A stretch of 6,948 nucleotides of DNA from Deltaproteobacteria bacterium (GTDB taxonomy: Bacteria > Desulfobacterota > Desulfarculia > Adiutricales > Adiutricaceae): NCBI GenBank assembly GCA_031278835.1, contig JAITJP010000087.1, forward strand, positions 1 through 6,948, read 5' to 3'. Under the pieces are notes generated by a model. The model worked only from the letters and a program-made list of their open reading frames with translations, was not told where the DNA came from and did no database searches. The translations under genes were made by a program, and so were the position numbers. Of the stretch, positions 1-6,299 are shown piece by piece. Position 1 is the first letter of the stretch, and each line of letters opens with the position of its first letter.

Positions 1-1037
1 GGCCGCCCGCGGCGGGTCCTTACGGCGGGGCTCCCGGTGGGTTTCCTCAACAAGGGCCGCCCGTGGCGGGTCCTTACGGCGGGGCTCCCGGAGTAGGTTT
101 TCCCCAACAAGGGCCACCAGCGGCTGGTCCTTACGGAGGGGCTCCCGGCGTAGGTTTTCCCCAACAAGGGCCGCCCGCTATGGGACCACCTTTACCCCAA
201 CAACCTGGAGTAGGGACAAAATCAAATTGGTTTTTTCCCCAGCCTGAGCCTCTTCCCTATGCCATTAGCCAAGATGAACTGATGGAACTTCGTCAAGCGG
301 CCTTATTTGGGAAGAAAGCACCTCCGAAACACGACAAGACGCTTCAAGAGTTTACCGCCATTGACGGAGGCGCCAGGCCTAAGTTTAATGCCGCCGGTCT
401 TGTGCTGGGACTTTTTGGTTTAGGGATTTGGACGAAAAAAAGGGGTCTCTTAACATTTGCCGCCGTGTTTGCGCTCCAAATAATATTGCTCCTAATTTTT
501 AGGCAAAACATAACGATAGTAACTTGGGCTATATGGATTTGTTCATGGATATTCTCTGGTTTCGTCTTAAATGGATGGATGTATTATACAATTGGCAATG
601 AAATTTCTAAAACATTAAAGCTATGCCAAGGCAATATTGAACAAAGCAAAGCTATATTGGTAAGAAATCCGACCAAAACTAGAATATTAGGCTTATTATC
701 TGTTTTAATATTACTAGTTTATACCCTCTCATATCCCTATCTCTATTATAATTTGCCTACTTGCTCTAATAAAGCATTTTTACCTACTGTTAAATACTAT
801 ATATACGAAATTATTAGCAAACAAACAAATTTATCTAAAGACTATCTAACTAAAAATGTTTCTTTAGAAATAACAAATATTAAAAGTGACAGTAATAGGT
901 TTCAAAATTGTGATTGTTCCGCTGCTGTAACGATCTCAGAAGCAAATGGTGAACCTGTAACTCGTAATATTACATTTTCAGTTGATTCTTCTGAAGGGAC
1001 ACTAACCCAAGTACATATATTAGTACGCCTTATTTAG
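1..1037 (+). CDS. Paralogue A (5' partial): Gly/Pro-repeat linker plus DUF2628-like membrane protein with Cys-bearing C-terminal tail
   Basis: The reading frame is already open at the left edge (codons from position 3), so the start lies outside the window. The GTG at 63 falls inside a repeat unit and is an unlikely start. The visible protein begins with tandem Gly/Pro/Gln-rich repeats (to about 182). A short motif follows, LPYAISQDELMELRQAALFG (about 253-310), and then a PKFN...GLVLG segment (about 380-420) that resembles the start of DUF2628 membrane domains. Likely membrane helices lie near 445-500, 510-575 and 685-755. Positive residues (TKKRG, and VRNPTKTR before the third helix) suggest a cytoplasmic N-terminus and a periplasmic C-terminal tail of about 90 residues. 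That tail carries LPTC and NCDC. The layout matches the C-terminal half of the gene at 1189-3123, so the missing 5' part may encode a similar kinase-like domain (inference). The function is unknown. Translation stops at TAG 1035-1037. Confidence 0.85.
   Translation, partial: PPAAGPYGGAPGGFPQQGPPVAGPYGGAPGVGFPQQGPPAAGPYGGAPGVGFPQQGPPAMGPPLPQQPGVGTKSNWFFPQPEPLPYAISQDELMELRQAALFGKKAPPKHDKTLQEFTAIDGGARPKFNAAGLVLGLFGLGIWTKKRGLLTFAAVFALQIILLLIFRQNITIVTWAIWICSWIFSGFVLNGWMYYTIGNEISKTLKLCQGNIEQSKAILVRNPTKTRILGLLSVLILLVYTLSYPYLYYNLPTCSNKAFLPTVKYYIYEIISKQTNLSKDYLTKNVSLEITNIKSDSNRFQNCDCSAAVTISEANGEPVTRNITFSVDSSEGTLTQVHILVRLI
3..182 (+). repeat. In-frame tandem repeats of 54-57 bp encoding an 18-19 residue Gly/Pro/Gln unit
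   Basis: Three consecutive units start at 15, 69 and 126, with lengths of 54, 57 and 57 bp. The end of a fourth unit (codons PPAA) sits at 3-14. Each unit encodes GPYGGAPGVGFPQQGPPA plus one variable residue. The first unit lacks one residue (GAPGGF instead of GAPGVGF), which explains its 54 bp. The second and third units are nearly identical at DNA level, with only scattered changes, so the array is probably recent and variable in copy number. It may extend beyond the left edge. It acts as a flexible linker ahead of the membrane module of paralogue A. Confidence 0.93.
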
Positions 1038-1091
1038 TATATGTTTTCTTTTTAAATATAATACTAACATAATAGGATAACTATTTCACAT

Positions 1092-1108
1092 AAAACGGAG
1101 CGTTTTTT
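1092..1108 (+). terminator. Weak terminator-like hairpin after paralogue A
   Basis: AAAACG (1092-1097) pairs with CGTTTT (1101-1106) around a GAG loop, and T residues continue to 1108. The stem is only 6 bp, four of them A-T, so it would be a leaky terminator at best. It lies 55 bases after the stop of A and about 80 bases before B. It may be chance in an AT-rich spacer. Confidence 0.25.
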
Positions 1109-1188
1109 CGGGTTAGGTTTTTCCCAAAGGTGGTTTTATCTCAATATCGCTGCCTGTTTAATTAAATACAACATAAAAGTTACAATAT

Positions 1189-3123
1189 ATGACTTTCAGT
1201 AAAAGTTTGCCTAAAGAATTTTCTTTAGATAAATACTCTATCAAACAAACTGTTGATAGTAATGAAAATTGTATATATTATAATGCGATAGATAATAAAT
1301 TAAACAGTTATGTTATTATCGAAGAATTATTTCCGAAAGAAATAGCTGTTAGGCAGTCCGATGGTACGGTAACAAATACTAACGAGGACAAATTTAAATC
1401 TCTTTGTAATCATTTTAACTCTGACACGGTTAAAATGATTACGCTTGTCCATCCCAACATCTGCCAGGCCCTGGGACATTTTTCAGCCAATGGCACCGTT
1501 TATAGGGTTTTTCAGCGTTTTGAGGGCGAAACGCTTCAGAGTATCCTTAATAAAAAGCAACCAGGCGGTTTTCTCCCCGAAAATCAGTTAACGTCCTTTC
1601 TTTCGCCTATTCTTGACGCCTTACGGTTTGGCCACAACCAAAACATCCTCCACCTAAACCTTAATCCCGAGACCATTTTTATCGAGCCAAACGGGACCCC
1701 CGTACTTTTCAAGTTCGGCGACAGCTTGTCGCCCCAGAAACCCGAATACCAAGCCCCGGAACTTGAGGGTCGCCAAGGGAACTTGGGACCCTGGACGGAC
1801 ATGTTCGCTTTGGGAGGGGTTCTGTTTAAGGGCTTTGTCGGAAAGGACCCGGTAAGCGCCTTACTTCGTAAAATGGCCATGGAATCGGGAAGCGACGATC
1901 CCCTCAAAGCCGATTTAGCGGCCCTGGCCGAGCGTGACCCGGTCCTGGCCGAGGCCATAAAAACCAGCCTTCTCCTTAATTTTAAAACCCGAACCCAGGA
2001 CGCCCAATCTTTTAAAGCCATAGTTGAAAGCACTTCCGGGGGCCTTGATTTAGGCGCGCCTTTGGCCTCGCCCCTGGGCACGCCCGAGCCTAGAAACCCC
2101 GACCCTTACGGGGATGATCCGGGTGGCGGGGACGCCCAACAGGCGCCGCCGGGTAAAAACTTACAAGGATCCGAGGGCCCTTACGATAGGTCGCAAGTAA
2201 CGGGGCCGGAGGTTGACGGGGCTCCGGTTGGCGGTTTTTTGGGGCAAACGCCGCCTTTTATGGGACAATCGCCCTTTCCCCATGAATGGGGCTTGGGGAC
2301 AAATCCAAATTCGTTTTACCGTAAGCCAAGGCCGCTGCCGTATGCCGTTAGCCGGGATCAAATAAGGGAACTTCGTCAGGCGGCCTTGTTTGGGGACAAA
2401 AAAGCGGCCGCTAATAGCGGGATGCTTAAAGAATTTACCGACATTGACGCGGGCCTTGAACCTAAGTTTAATGGCCTGGGTCTGGTATTGGGACCCTTTT
2501 ATTTGACGTATTTCACGAAAATAAGAGGATTCATAGTATTAGTTCTCGCAGTTTTAATCAATATAGTTTTTATAACAATTTTTAGACAAAATTCAACTAT
2601 AATAAATATAATTACATGGATTTGCGTCTGGTTATTCTCAGCGTATTTTGTAAATGGACTGACGTATTTTACGATTAGTAACGAAATTTCCAGCGTTATA
2701 AGTTTTTGTCAGGGTAATCTTGAACAAAGTAAAGCTATATTAGTAAAAATGTCAAAGGGACATAAAAAATTTACTTTTAGGGCGATTATTTTAGCTTGTG
2801 TCTATATTTTATTATTTATTTATCTCATTCCAAATTTACCCGTTTGTAAAAGAGATGGATATTTAGCCACTATCAATAAAGGTATCCATGATTCCTTTAG
2901 AGAACAAACAAATTTATCTGAAGATTATATCGCAAAAAATGTTTCCTTTGAGATAACAAATATAAAAACTCTAGAAAAAGGGTTTCAAAATTGTAAATGT
3001 TCTGCCTTATTAATAATATCAGATGTAAACGGACGAGCCGAAGTATTGGATATTGAATATTTAGTTGACACTTCTAAGGGATCTTTTTTGGAATATGACG
3101 TATCCCTGGAAAGCATTGAGTAA
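1189..3123 (+). CDS. Paralogue B: pseudokinase - Gly/Pro linker - DUF2628-like membrane protein
   Basis: This is a complete gene of 644 residues. Residues 12-280 follow the fold order of bacterial Ser/Thr kinases whose beta-3 motif is usually VAIKEYFP, but every catalytic element is changed. The Gly loop reads VDSNENCIYY (22-31). The beta-3 lysine is Glu45 (VIIEELFP). HRDxKP is HLNLNP (155-160) and DFG is KFG (175-177). Structural marks remain: HPNI (88-91), an APE motif (189-191) and GPWTDMFALGGVLF (200-213). Residues 285-380 are a Gly/Pro-rich linker. RPLPYAVSRDQIRELRQAAL (381-400) opens the region shared with A and C. Membrane helices lie near 447-465, 471-490 and 530-548. The tail has LPVC (Cys553) and NCKC (Cys602, Cys604). 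Ligand or nucleotide binding, protein scaffolding or signalling is plausible; kinase activity is not expected. The ATG fits the usual N-terminus of the kinase family, but no Shine-Dalgarno is visible. The next gene starts 65 bases on. Confidence 0.92.
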   Translation: MTFSKSLPKEFSLDKYSIKQTVDSNENCIYYNAIDNKLNSYVIIEELFPKEIAVRQSDGTVTNTNEDKFKSLCNHFNSDTVKMITLVHPNICQALGHFSANGTVYRVFQRFEGETLQSILNKKQPGGFLPENQLTSFLSPILDALRFGHNQNILHLNLNPETIFIEPNGTPVLFKFGDSLSPQKPEYQAPELEGRQGNLGPWTDMFALGGVLFKGFVGKDPVSALLRKMAMESGSDDPLKADLAALAERDPVLAEAIKTSLLLNFKTRTQDAQSFKAIVESTSGGLDLGAPLASPLGTPEPRNPDPYGDDPGGGDAQQAPPGKNLQGSEGPYDRSQVTGPEVDGAPVGGFLGQTPPFMGQSPFPHEWGLGTNPNSFYRKPRPLPYAVSRDQIRELRQAALFGDKKAAANSGMLKEFTDIDAGLEPKFNGLGLVLGPFYLTYFTKIRGFIVLVLAVLINIVFITIFRQNSTIINIITWICVWLFSAYFVNGLTYFTISNEISSVISFCQGNLEQSKAILVKMSKGHKKFTFRAIILACVYILLFIYLIPNLPVCKRDGYLATINKGIHDSFREQTNLSEDYIAKNVSFEITNIKTLEKGFQNCKCSALLIISDVNGRAEVLDIEYLVDTSKGSFLEYDVSLESIE

Positions 3124-3174
3124 AAAAAGCTTGGTCCGCCAGTTTGGAAAAACCGCCAATCGGGTCCTTAGGGT

Positions 3175-3183
3175 GAGGGAGGG
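3175..3183 (+). promoter_or_regulatory. Ribosome binding site of paralogue C
   Basis: GAGGGAGGG lies 5 bases before the ATG at 3189. An in-frame TGA at 3174-3176 rules out a longer protein from this frame, so together they fix the start and show that C genuinely lacks a kinase-like domain. Confidence 0.75.
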
Positions 3184-3188
3184 CGTCC

Positions 3189-4271
3189 ATGATTGACCCG
3201 GGGGGAGAAACCCCTTTAGCTTTGAGCTTAGCCGAGCCGCGTGATTTTTTAACGCCAAAAAATCCAAAAAAGCCGCCAAAGGCGGCTGGCCGGAAAACTG
3301 GCCCATCGGCCAGACCAGGGCCCGATCCAGGAGCCGGTTCAGGGGGTGGCCCAGGGGCCAGCCCAGCGGCTGGTCCAGCGGGCGGTCCAGGGTGCGGTCC
3401 AGGGTGCGGGGGTCCGGAAAGGCGGGGTTTTTTTAAACGGCTAGTAAATTTTTTTTACCCAAGGGTGCCGGAACATGGCTCTGATCTTAGCCAAGAACAA
3501 ACGGGAGAACTTCGCAAGGGCTGTTTGTTGGGAGTTCAATTCGCGGGAAAAAAAGTTTACGTTTTGGAACAATTGGCCGCCATTGATGATGGGGAGAGGC
3601 CCAGGTTTAACCTTCGCGCCCTGGTTTTTGGTATTTTTTGGCTAGCTTTTTATGTAAAAGACAGAGCTTTATCTGTACTTACCACGTTAATTATTATCGA
3701 TATTTTATTTCTTCTTATTTTTAGACAAGACGCTCAAGTACTAAGTTGGTTCATATGGATTTACGCTTGGATATTTTCCGGCTTAATCGCCAATAGATGG
3801 TTATATCATACCGTCACAAAAGAAATTAATGAAACATTAACTCAGTGCCAAGGAAATATTGAACGAAGCCAGAAAATACTATCTAAAAATTATTATAAAC
3901 GTTTTTTCTATCTATTTATTTGCATTTCGTTAGTATGTATTGAATCAGGCTTATTTAATATGTTTATGTATTATTTACCTATTTGTAACAGTAAAATTTA
4001 TATACCAACTGTCATTGATACTGCGTATGATGGTATATCGAAAAATTTAAATAGATCAAAAGAAGACTTAAATAAAAATACAATATTAAGATTTAGTGAT
4101 TTTAACACTCTTGAAAATGGGTTTCAAATTTGTAAATGTTCACTTAATTTTACTATATTTGAGCGTAATTCTAACAATATGTACGGAGATATAATTTATA
4201 CGGTAGACACCTCCCAAGGCAAGTTACCCGAATATGTCGTCACCGTAAGTTATCAAAACGTTAGAAAATAA
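3189..4271 (+). CDS. Paralogue C: kinase-less DUF2628-like membrane protein with low-complexity head
   Basis: This 360-residue protein is homologous to the C-terminal halves of A and B but has no kinase-like domain. Residues 1-35 are unrecognised and Lys/Pro-rich towards the end (KNPKKPPK). Residues 38-76 are Gly/Pro/Ala low complexity with two Cys (69 and 73). The shared region starts near residue 100 (LSQEQTGELRKGCLLG). It continues through AIDDGERPRFNLRALVFG (131-148), membrane helices near 160-178, 183-202 and 238-262, the CQGNIERSQKIL motif (220-231), LPIC (Cys266), ICKC (Cys315, Cys317) and VDTSQG (339-344). It is more diverged from A and B than they are from each other. The start is supported by a strong ribosome binding site and an upstream in-frame stop. 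The sodium channel gene follows after 32 bases, so co-transcription is likely. The function is unknown. It could be a truncated partner that assembles with B, or an ancestral form to which others added kinase-like domains. Confidence 0.88.
   Translation: MIDPGGETPLALSLAEPRDFLTPKNPKKPPKAAGRKTGPSARPGPDPGAGSGGGPGASPAAGPAGGPGCGPGCGGPERRGFFKRLVNFFYPRVPEHGSDLSQEQTGELRKGCLLGVQFAGKKVYVLEQLAAIDDGERPRFNLRALVFGIFWLAFYVKDRALSVLTTLIIIDILFLLIFRQDAQVLSWFIWIYAWIFSGLIANRWLYHTVTKEINETLTQCQGNIERSQKILSKNYYKRFFYLFICISLVCIESGLFNMFMYYLPICNSKIYIPTVIDTAYDGISKNLNRSKEDLNKNTILRFSDFNTLENGFQICKCSLNFTIFERNSNNMYGDIIYTVDTSQGKLPEYVVTVSYQNVRK
3300..3413 (+). repeat. Low-complexity GC-rich Gly/Pro coding tract with short direct repeats
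   Basis: This tract is made of degenerate GGTCCAG/GGCCCAG-type steps. It includes a perfect 12-bp direct repeat, GGTCCAGGGTGC, at 3384-3395 and 3396-3407. It encodes the Gly/Pro/Ala head of paralogue C. It differs in sequence from the tandem repeat of paralogue A, so the two linkers appear to have expanded separately. Confidence 0.7.
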
Positions 4272-4290
4272 ATTAACTCTTCTCAATAAT

Positions 4291-4295
4291 AGGAG
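4291..4295 (+). promoter_or_regulatory. Ribosome binding site of the sodium channel gene
   Basis: AGGAG lies 8 bases before the ATG at 4304, inside the 32-base gap after paralogue C. It is a clear Shine-Dalgarno and supports both the chosen start and operonic expression. Confidence 0.8.
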
Positions 4296-4303
4296 ATCTT
4301 TAT

Positions 4304-5230
4304 ATGATTCCAGCTAAAAACCTAGATGACAATAGCCGTTCTCAAGGATCGACTACGGATCTAAAGAAAGAATCGGTTATTATTAGATTTTGTAAGTTTG
4401 TTTATTGGCCTTCGATTCAAAAATTTATAATTTTCGTAATTATATTTAATTCAATCATTTTAGGCTTAGAAACATCTTCTAAAATCATGAATACCATAGG
4501 AGGTTTTCTCAATTTCCTAGAAGTATTGTGCATTGTCATCTTTTGCGTTGAGCTTGCCCTTAAAATAATCTGCGAGAAGCTCTCGTTTTTTAAATCGGCC
4601 TGGAATATATTTGATTTTCTCATCGTGGCCATCGCCCTGGTCCCGGGCTCGGGAAAACTCTCCGTTTTAAGATCCCTTCGTATCTTACGGATTAGTCGCC
4701 TCATCGCCAGGCTCCCCAGGCTTAGGATTATCGTAGAAGCCATCATACGCTCTTTACCCAGCATCGGTTGGATCTCGTTTTTATTGGTGATATTTTTTTA
4801 CGTTTTCTCCGTCTTAACCACCAATCTCTTTGGCGAACAATACCCGGAATGGTTTGGTTCCATTGGGGCGTCGATGTACACTCTTTTCCAGATGCTAACC
4901 CTGGAAAGTTGGTCCATGGGCATCGCTAGACCGGTCATGACCACCTTCCCGTACGCCTATCTTCTTTTCGTGCCTTTCATTCTTTTAAGCTCATTCGTGG
5001 TTTTAAACATGTTCATTGGCGTAATCGTTAACACGATTGGCGAAGTCATGAACGAAGACCACGCCCAGGCCAGCGAAAGCCCCGGTGATGACGGTAAAGA
5101 AGAAGGCCAAAAGAGCGCCTTGCATAGGCAACCCGACCACTTGGCCTTCCTGGGCGGCGAATTGATAAGCTTAAAGGCCCAACTTGACCGCATTGAGGGT
5201 TTGCTAAAAAAAGATCAAAAGGACGATTAA
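4304..5230 (+). CDS. Bacterial voltage-gated sodium channel (NaChBac/NavAb type)
   Basis: This 308-residue six-helix ion transport protein should form a homotetrameric Na+ channel in the inner membrane. S1 is near 38-55 (Asn49), S2 66-90 (Glu73, Glu83) and S3 98-113 (Asp104). S4 at 119-141 has gating arginines every third residue (Arg123, 126, 129, 132). S5 is near 152-175. The pore contains GEQYPEWFGSIGASMYTLFQ and then the selectivity filter TLESWSM (199-205), which as I recall it is the NavAb sequence and carries the Na+-selecting Glu201. S6 is near 215-245. A polar neck (about 250-275) leads to a short heptad-like C-terminal helix (LISLKAQLDRIEGLL, 287-301) typical of the tetramerising coiled coil. 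Length is normal for the family. It follows paralogue C at 32 bases with its own strong ribosome binding site and is the last gene before a terminator. Its first 200 bases are AT-rich, the rest GC-richer. Confidence 0.96.
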   Translation: MIPAKNLDDNSRSQGSTTDLKKESVIIRFCKFVYWPSIQKFIIFVIIFNSIILGLETSSKIMNTIGGFLNFLEVLCIVIFCVELALKIICEKLSFFKSAWNIFDFLIVAIALVPGSGKLSVLRSLRILRISRLIARLPRLRIIVEAIIRSLPSIGWISFLLVIFFYVFSVLTTNLFGEQYPEWFGSIGASMYTLFQMLTLESWSMGIARPVMTTFPYAYLLFVPFILLSSFVVLNMFIGVIVNTIGEVMNEDHAQASESPGDDGKEEGQKSALHRQPDHLAFLGGELISLKAQLDRIEGLLKKDQKDD

Positions 5231-5328
5231 CCAAGGGGAGGCCAACCGGGGCGGGGTTTAACTTTAGGCGATGGAGAATAAACCGGCGGGGACCAAAGGG
5301 GAACCCAGGCTTAGGAGCCAGGACAGGG
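5231..5328. other. Spacer after the channel gene, no gene supported
   Basis: This stretch is GC-rich with no recognisable gene. A 52-codon frame opens at ATG 5271 and runs to 5429, but it passes through the terminator hairpin and the modC promoter and is not called. Confidence 0.6.
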
Positions 5329-5367
5329 CTAGCTTCCAGGCCACCATGGCCTGGGAGCTAGGTTTTT
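5329..5367 (+). terminator. Strong intrinsic terminator of the paralogue/channel operon
   Basis: CTAGCTTCCAGGCCA (5329-5343) pairs over 15 positions with TGGCCTGGGAGCTAG (5347-5361), with one G-U wobble (5335/5355). The loop is CCA, and T5363-5367 follows after one G. It ends transcription 99 bases after the channel stop codon and separates the channel block from modC. Confidence 0.88.
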
Positions 5368-5380
5368 CGCGACCCGGAGG

Positions 5381-5409
5381 TTGCCATAAAGGACCAAATA
5401 AGCTATATT
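5381..5409 (+). promoter_or_regulatory. Sigma70-type promoter for modC
   Basis: TTGCCA (5381-5386, 5 of 6 to TTGACA) and TATATT (5404-5409, 5 of 6 to TATAAT) are separated by exactly 17 bases, directly after the upstream terminator. The expected transcription start is near 5416. This makes the TTG at 5408, which lies in the -10 box, impossible as the modC start on this transcript. Confidence 0.7.
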
Positions 5410-5435
5410 GGGCTTTGAAATCACGATGACTTTGG

Positions 5436-5462
5436 CCCGGCGAGAAATCGTCGCGGTTTTTT
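5436..5462 (+). promoter_or_regulatory. Terminator-like hairpin in the modC leader (candidate attenuator)
   Basis: GGCGA (5439-5443) pairs with TCGTC (5448-5452) around a GAAA tetraloop. C5438-G5453 extends the stem, and beyond a single bulged C5454 come C5437-G5455 and C5436-G5456. T5457-5462 (six T) follows at once. It lies about 20-45 bases after the predicted transcription start and before the ATG at 5498. If the ATG at 5426 is the real start, this element would instead lie inside the coding region. Confidence 0.45.
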
Positions 5463-5497
5463 CCCTAAGCGCTTTCGCGAAAAAAATTTTTTCTCCC

Positions 5498-6193
5498 ATG
5501 ACCATTGACGCCAATTTGGACCTTAGTTTCGAGACCCCCAATAAGGGCCCTCGCCTGGATTTTAAATTCGAAATCTCCTTTCCCGGGCAAGGCATCACCG
5601 TGATTACCGGTCCCTCCGGGGCGGGAAAAACGACCTTTTTGCGCTGTTTGGCGGGCCTGACCAGGGCCAACGGTTACGTTTCCGTTAACGGCAGCGTGTG
5701 GCAGGAAGGTTCTTTTTTCTTACCCACCCATCGCCGTCCCATGGGCTACGTTTTTCAGGACGGGGCCTTATTTCCCCATTTAACGGTTAAAAAGAACCTT
5801 GAATACGGGGCCAAACGGGCCAACAAACGCACCAAAAACCCTCGATCGGTGGACATGGAAAAGTTCATAGATATTTTGGGGATTGGCCATCTGATGGACC
5901 GTAAGCCCGACAACCTTTCCGGAGGGGAGCGCCAGAGGGCCGCCCTGGCCAGGGCCTTGGCCTCCAGGCCCGAGATACTTTTTTTGGACGAACCTTTAAG
6001 CGCCTTGGATCAGGAACGCAAAAACGAGATCATGCCTTATCTAAAGAGCTTAAAAAGTCTGGATCTGCCCATTGTCTACGTCTGTCACTCCCAAGACGAG
6101 ATCGATCATCTAGCCGGCACCATAATCGTGGTCGAGGGCCCGGGCCTACCCCTTAAGGCCAAGGCCCGTTTCGCCGAGGGCAGACTTTTTTAA
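5498..6193 (+). CDS. modC: Molybdate-type ABC transporter ATP-binding protein (ModC-like)
   Basis: This is a 231-residue ATPase that would power uptake of molybdate (or tungstate or sulfate) with ModA and ModB partners. Visible motifs are Walker A GPSGAGKTT (38-46), the ModC-type HRRPMGYVFQDGALFPHLTV segment (78-97, Q-loop Gln87), signature LSGGERQR (140-147), Walker B LFLDEP (161-166) with D-loop SALD, and the H-loop His197 (YVCHS). It ends soon after the nucleotide-binding domain, without the C-terminal molybdate-binding TOBE domain of the roughly 350-residue E. coli form. I chose ATG 5498 because it puts Walker A about as far from the N-terminus as in the family and leaves the leader hairpin untranslated. 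An in-frame ATG at 5426 would add 24 residues, and neither start has a good Shine-Dalgarno. The promoter and both flanking terminators make it monocistronic. No modA or modB is present here, so the substrate is inferred from motifs alone. Confidence 0.85.
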   Translation: MTIDANLDLSFETPNKGPRLDFKFEISFPGQGITVITGPSGAGKTTFLRCLAGLTRANGYVSVNGSVWQEGSFFLPTHRRPMGYVFQDGALFPHLTVKKNLEYGAKRANKRTKNPRSVDMEKFIDILGIGHLMDRKPDNLSGGERQRAALARALASRPEILFLDEPLSALDQERKNEIMPYLKSLKSLDLPIVYVCHSQDEIDHLAGTIIVVEGPGLPLKAKARFAEGRLF

Positions 6194-6225
6194 AGGGCTT
6201 GGCTCCCCCATCGGGCCATAAACTT

Positions 6226-6268
6226 AAAAAGCGAAAACCCCTAGAAAGGGGTTTTCGCTTTTTATTTT
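6226..6268. terminator. Bidirectional intrinsic terminator between modC and the HU/IHF-family gene
   Basis: AAAAAGCGAAAACCCC (6226-6241) pairs perfectly over 16 bp with GGGGTTTTCGCTTTTT (6248-6263) around a TAGAAA loop. T-rich tracts lie on both outer sides (TTTTTATTTT on plus; the mirrored A-run gives a U-tract on minus). It serves both convergent genes. Confidence 0.95.
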
Positions 6269-6299
6269 GTTGCCCAGGGATTGGGGTTAACGAACGCCG

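Noticed and set aside
3..182. CRISPR-like reading of the regular repeats
   Set aside because: Units abut without spacers, are in frame and encode a Gly/Pro linker.
1034..1062. Possible promoter with TATAAT at 1057-1062 ahead of paralogue B
   Set aside because: No acceptable -35 sequence is found at 16-18 bases, and a TATAAT is expected by chance in such AT-rich DNA.
1584..2081. Minus-strand open frame of 165 codons opposite the kinase-like domain
   Set aside because: It is a shadow of the plus-strand gene. It is Arg/Ser-rich, with no known motif and no ribosome binding site, while the plus frame has clear kinase-family homology.
5408..5425. TTG at 5408 as the modC start
   Set aside because: It lies inside the predicted -10 box, upstream of the expected transcription start, and adds an N-terminal extension that the family lacks.
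5271..5429. A 52-codon frame from ATG 5271 whose TGA overlaps the ATG at 5426 (ATGA)
   Set aside because: It runs straight through a 15-bp terminator hairpin and the modC promoter, has no convincing ribosome binding site, and its product resembles nothing I know.
5329..5670. Minus-strand open frame of 113 codons across the modC 5' end
   Set aside because: It is antisense to the Walker A region of modC and crosses the terminator hairpin, so it is a shadow.
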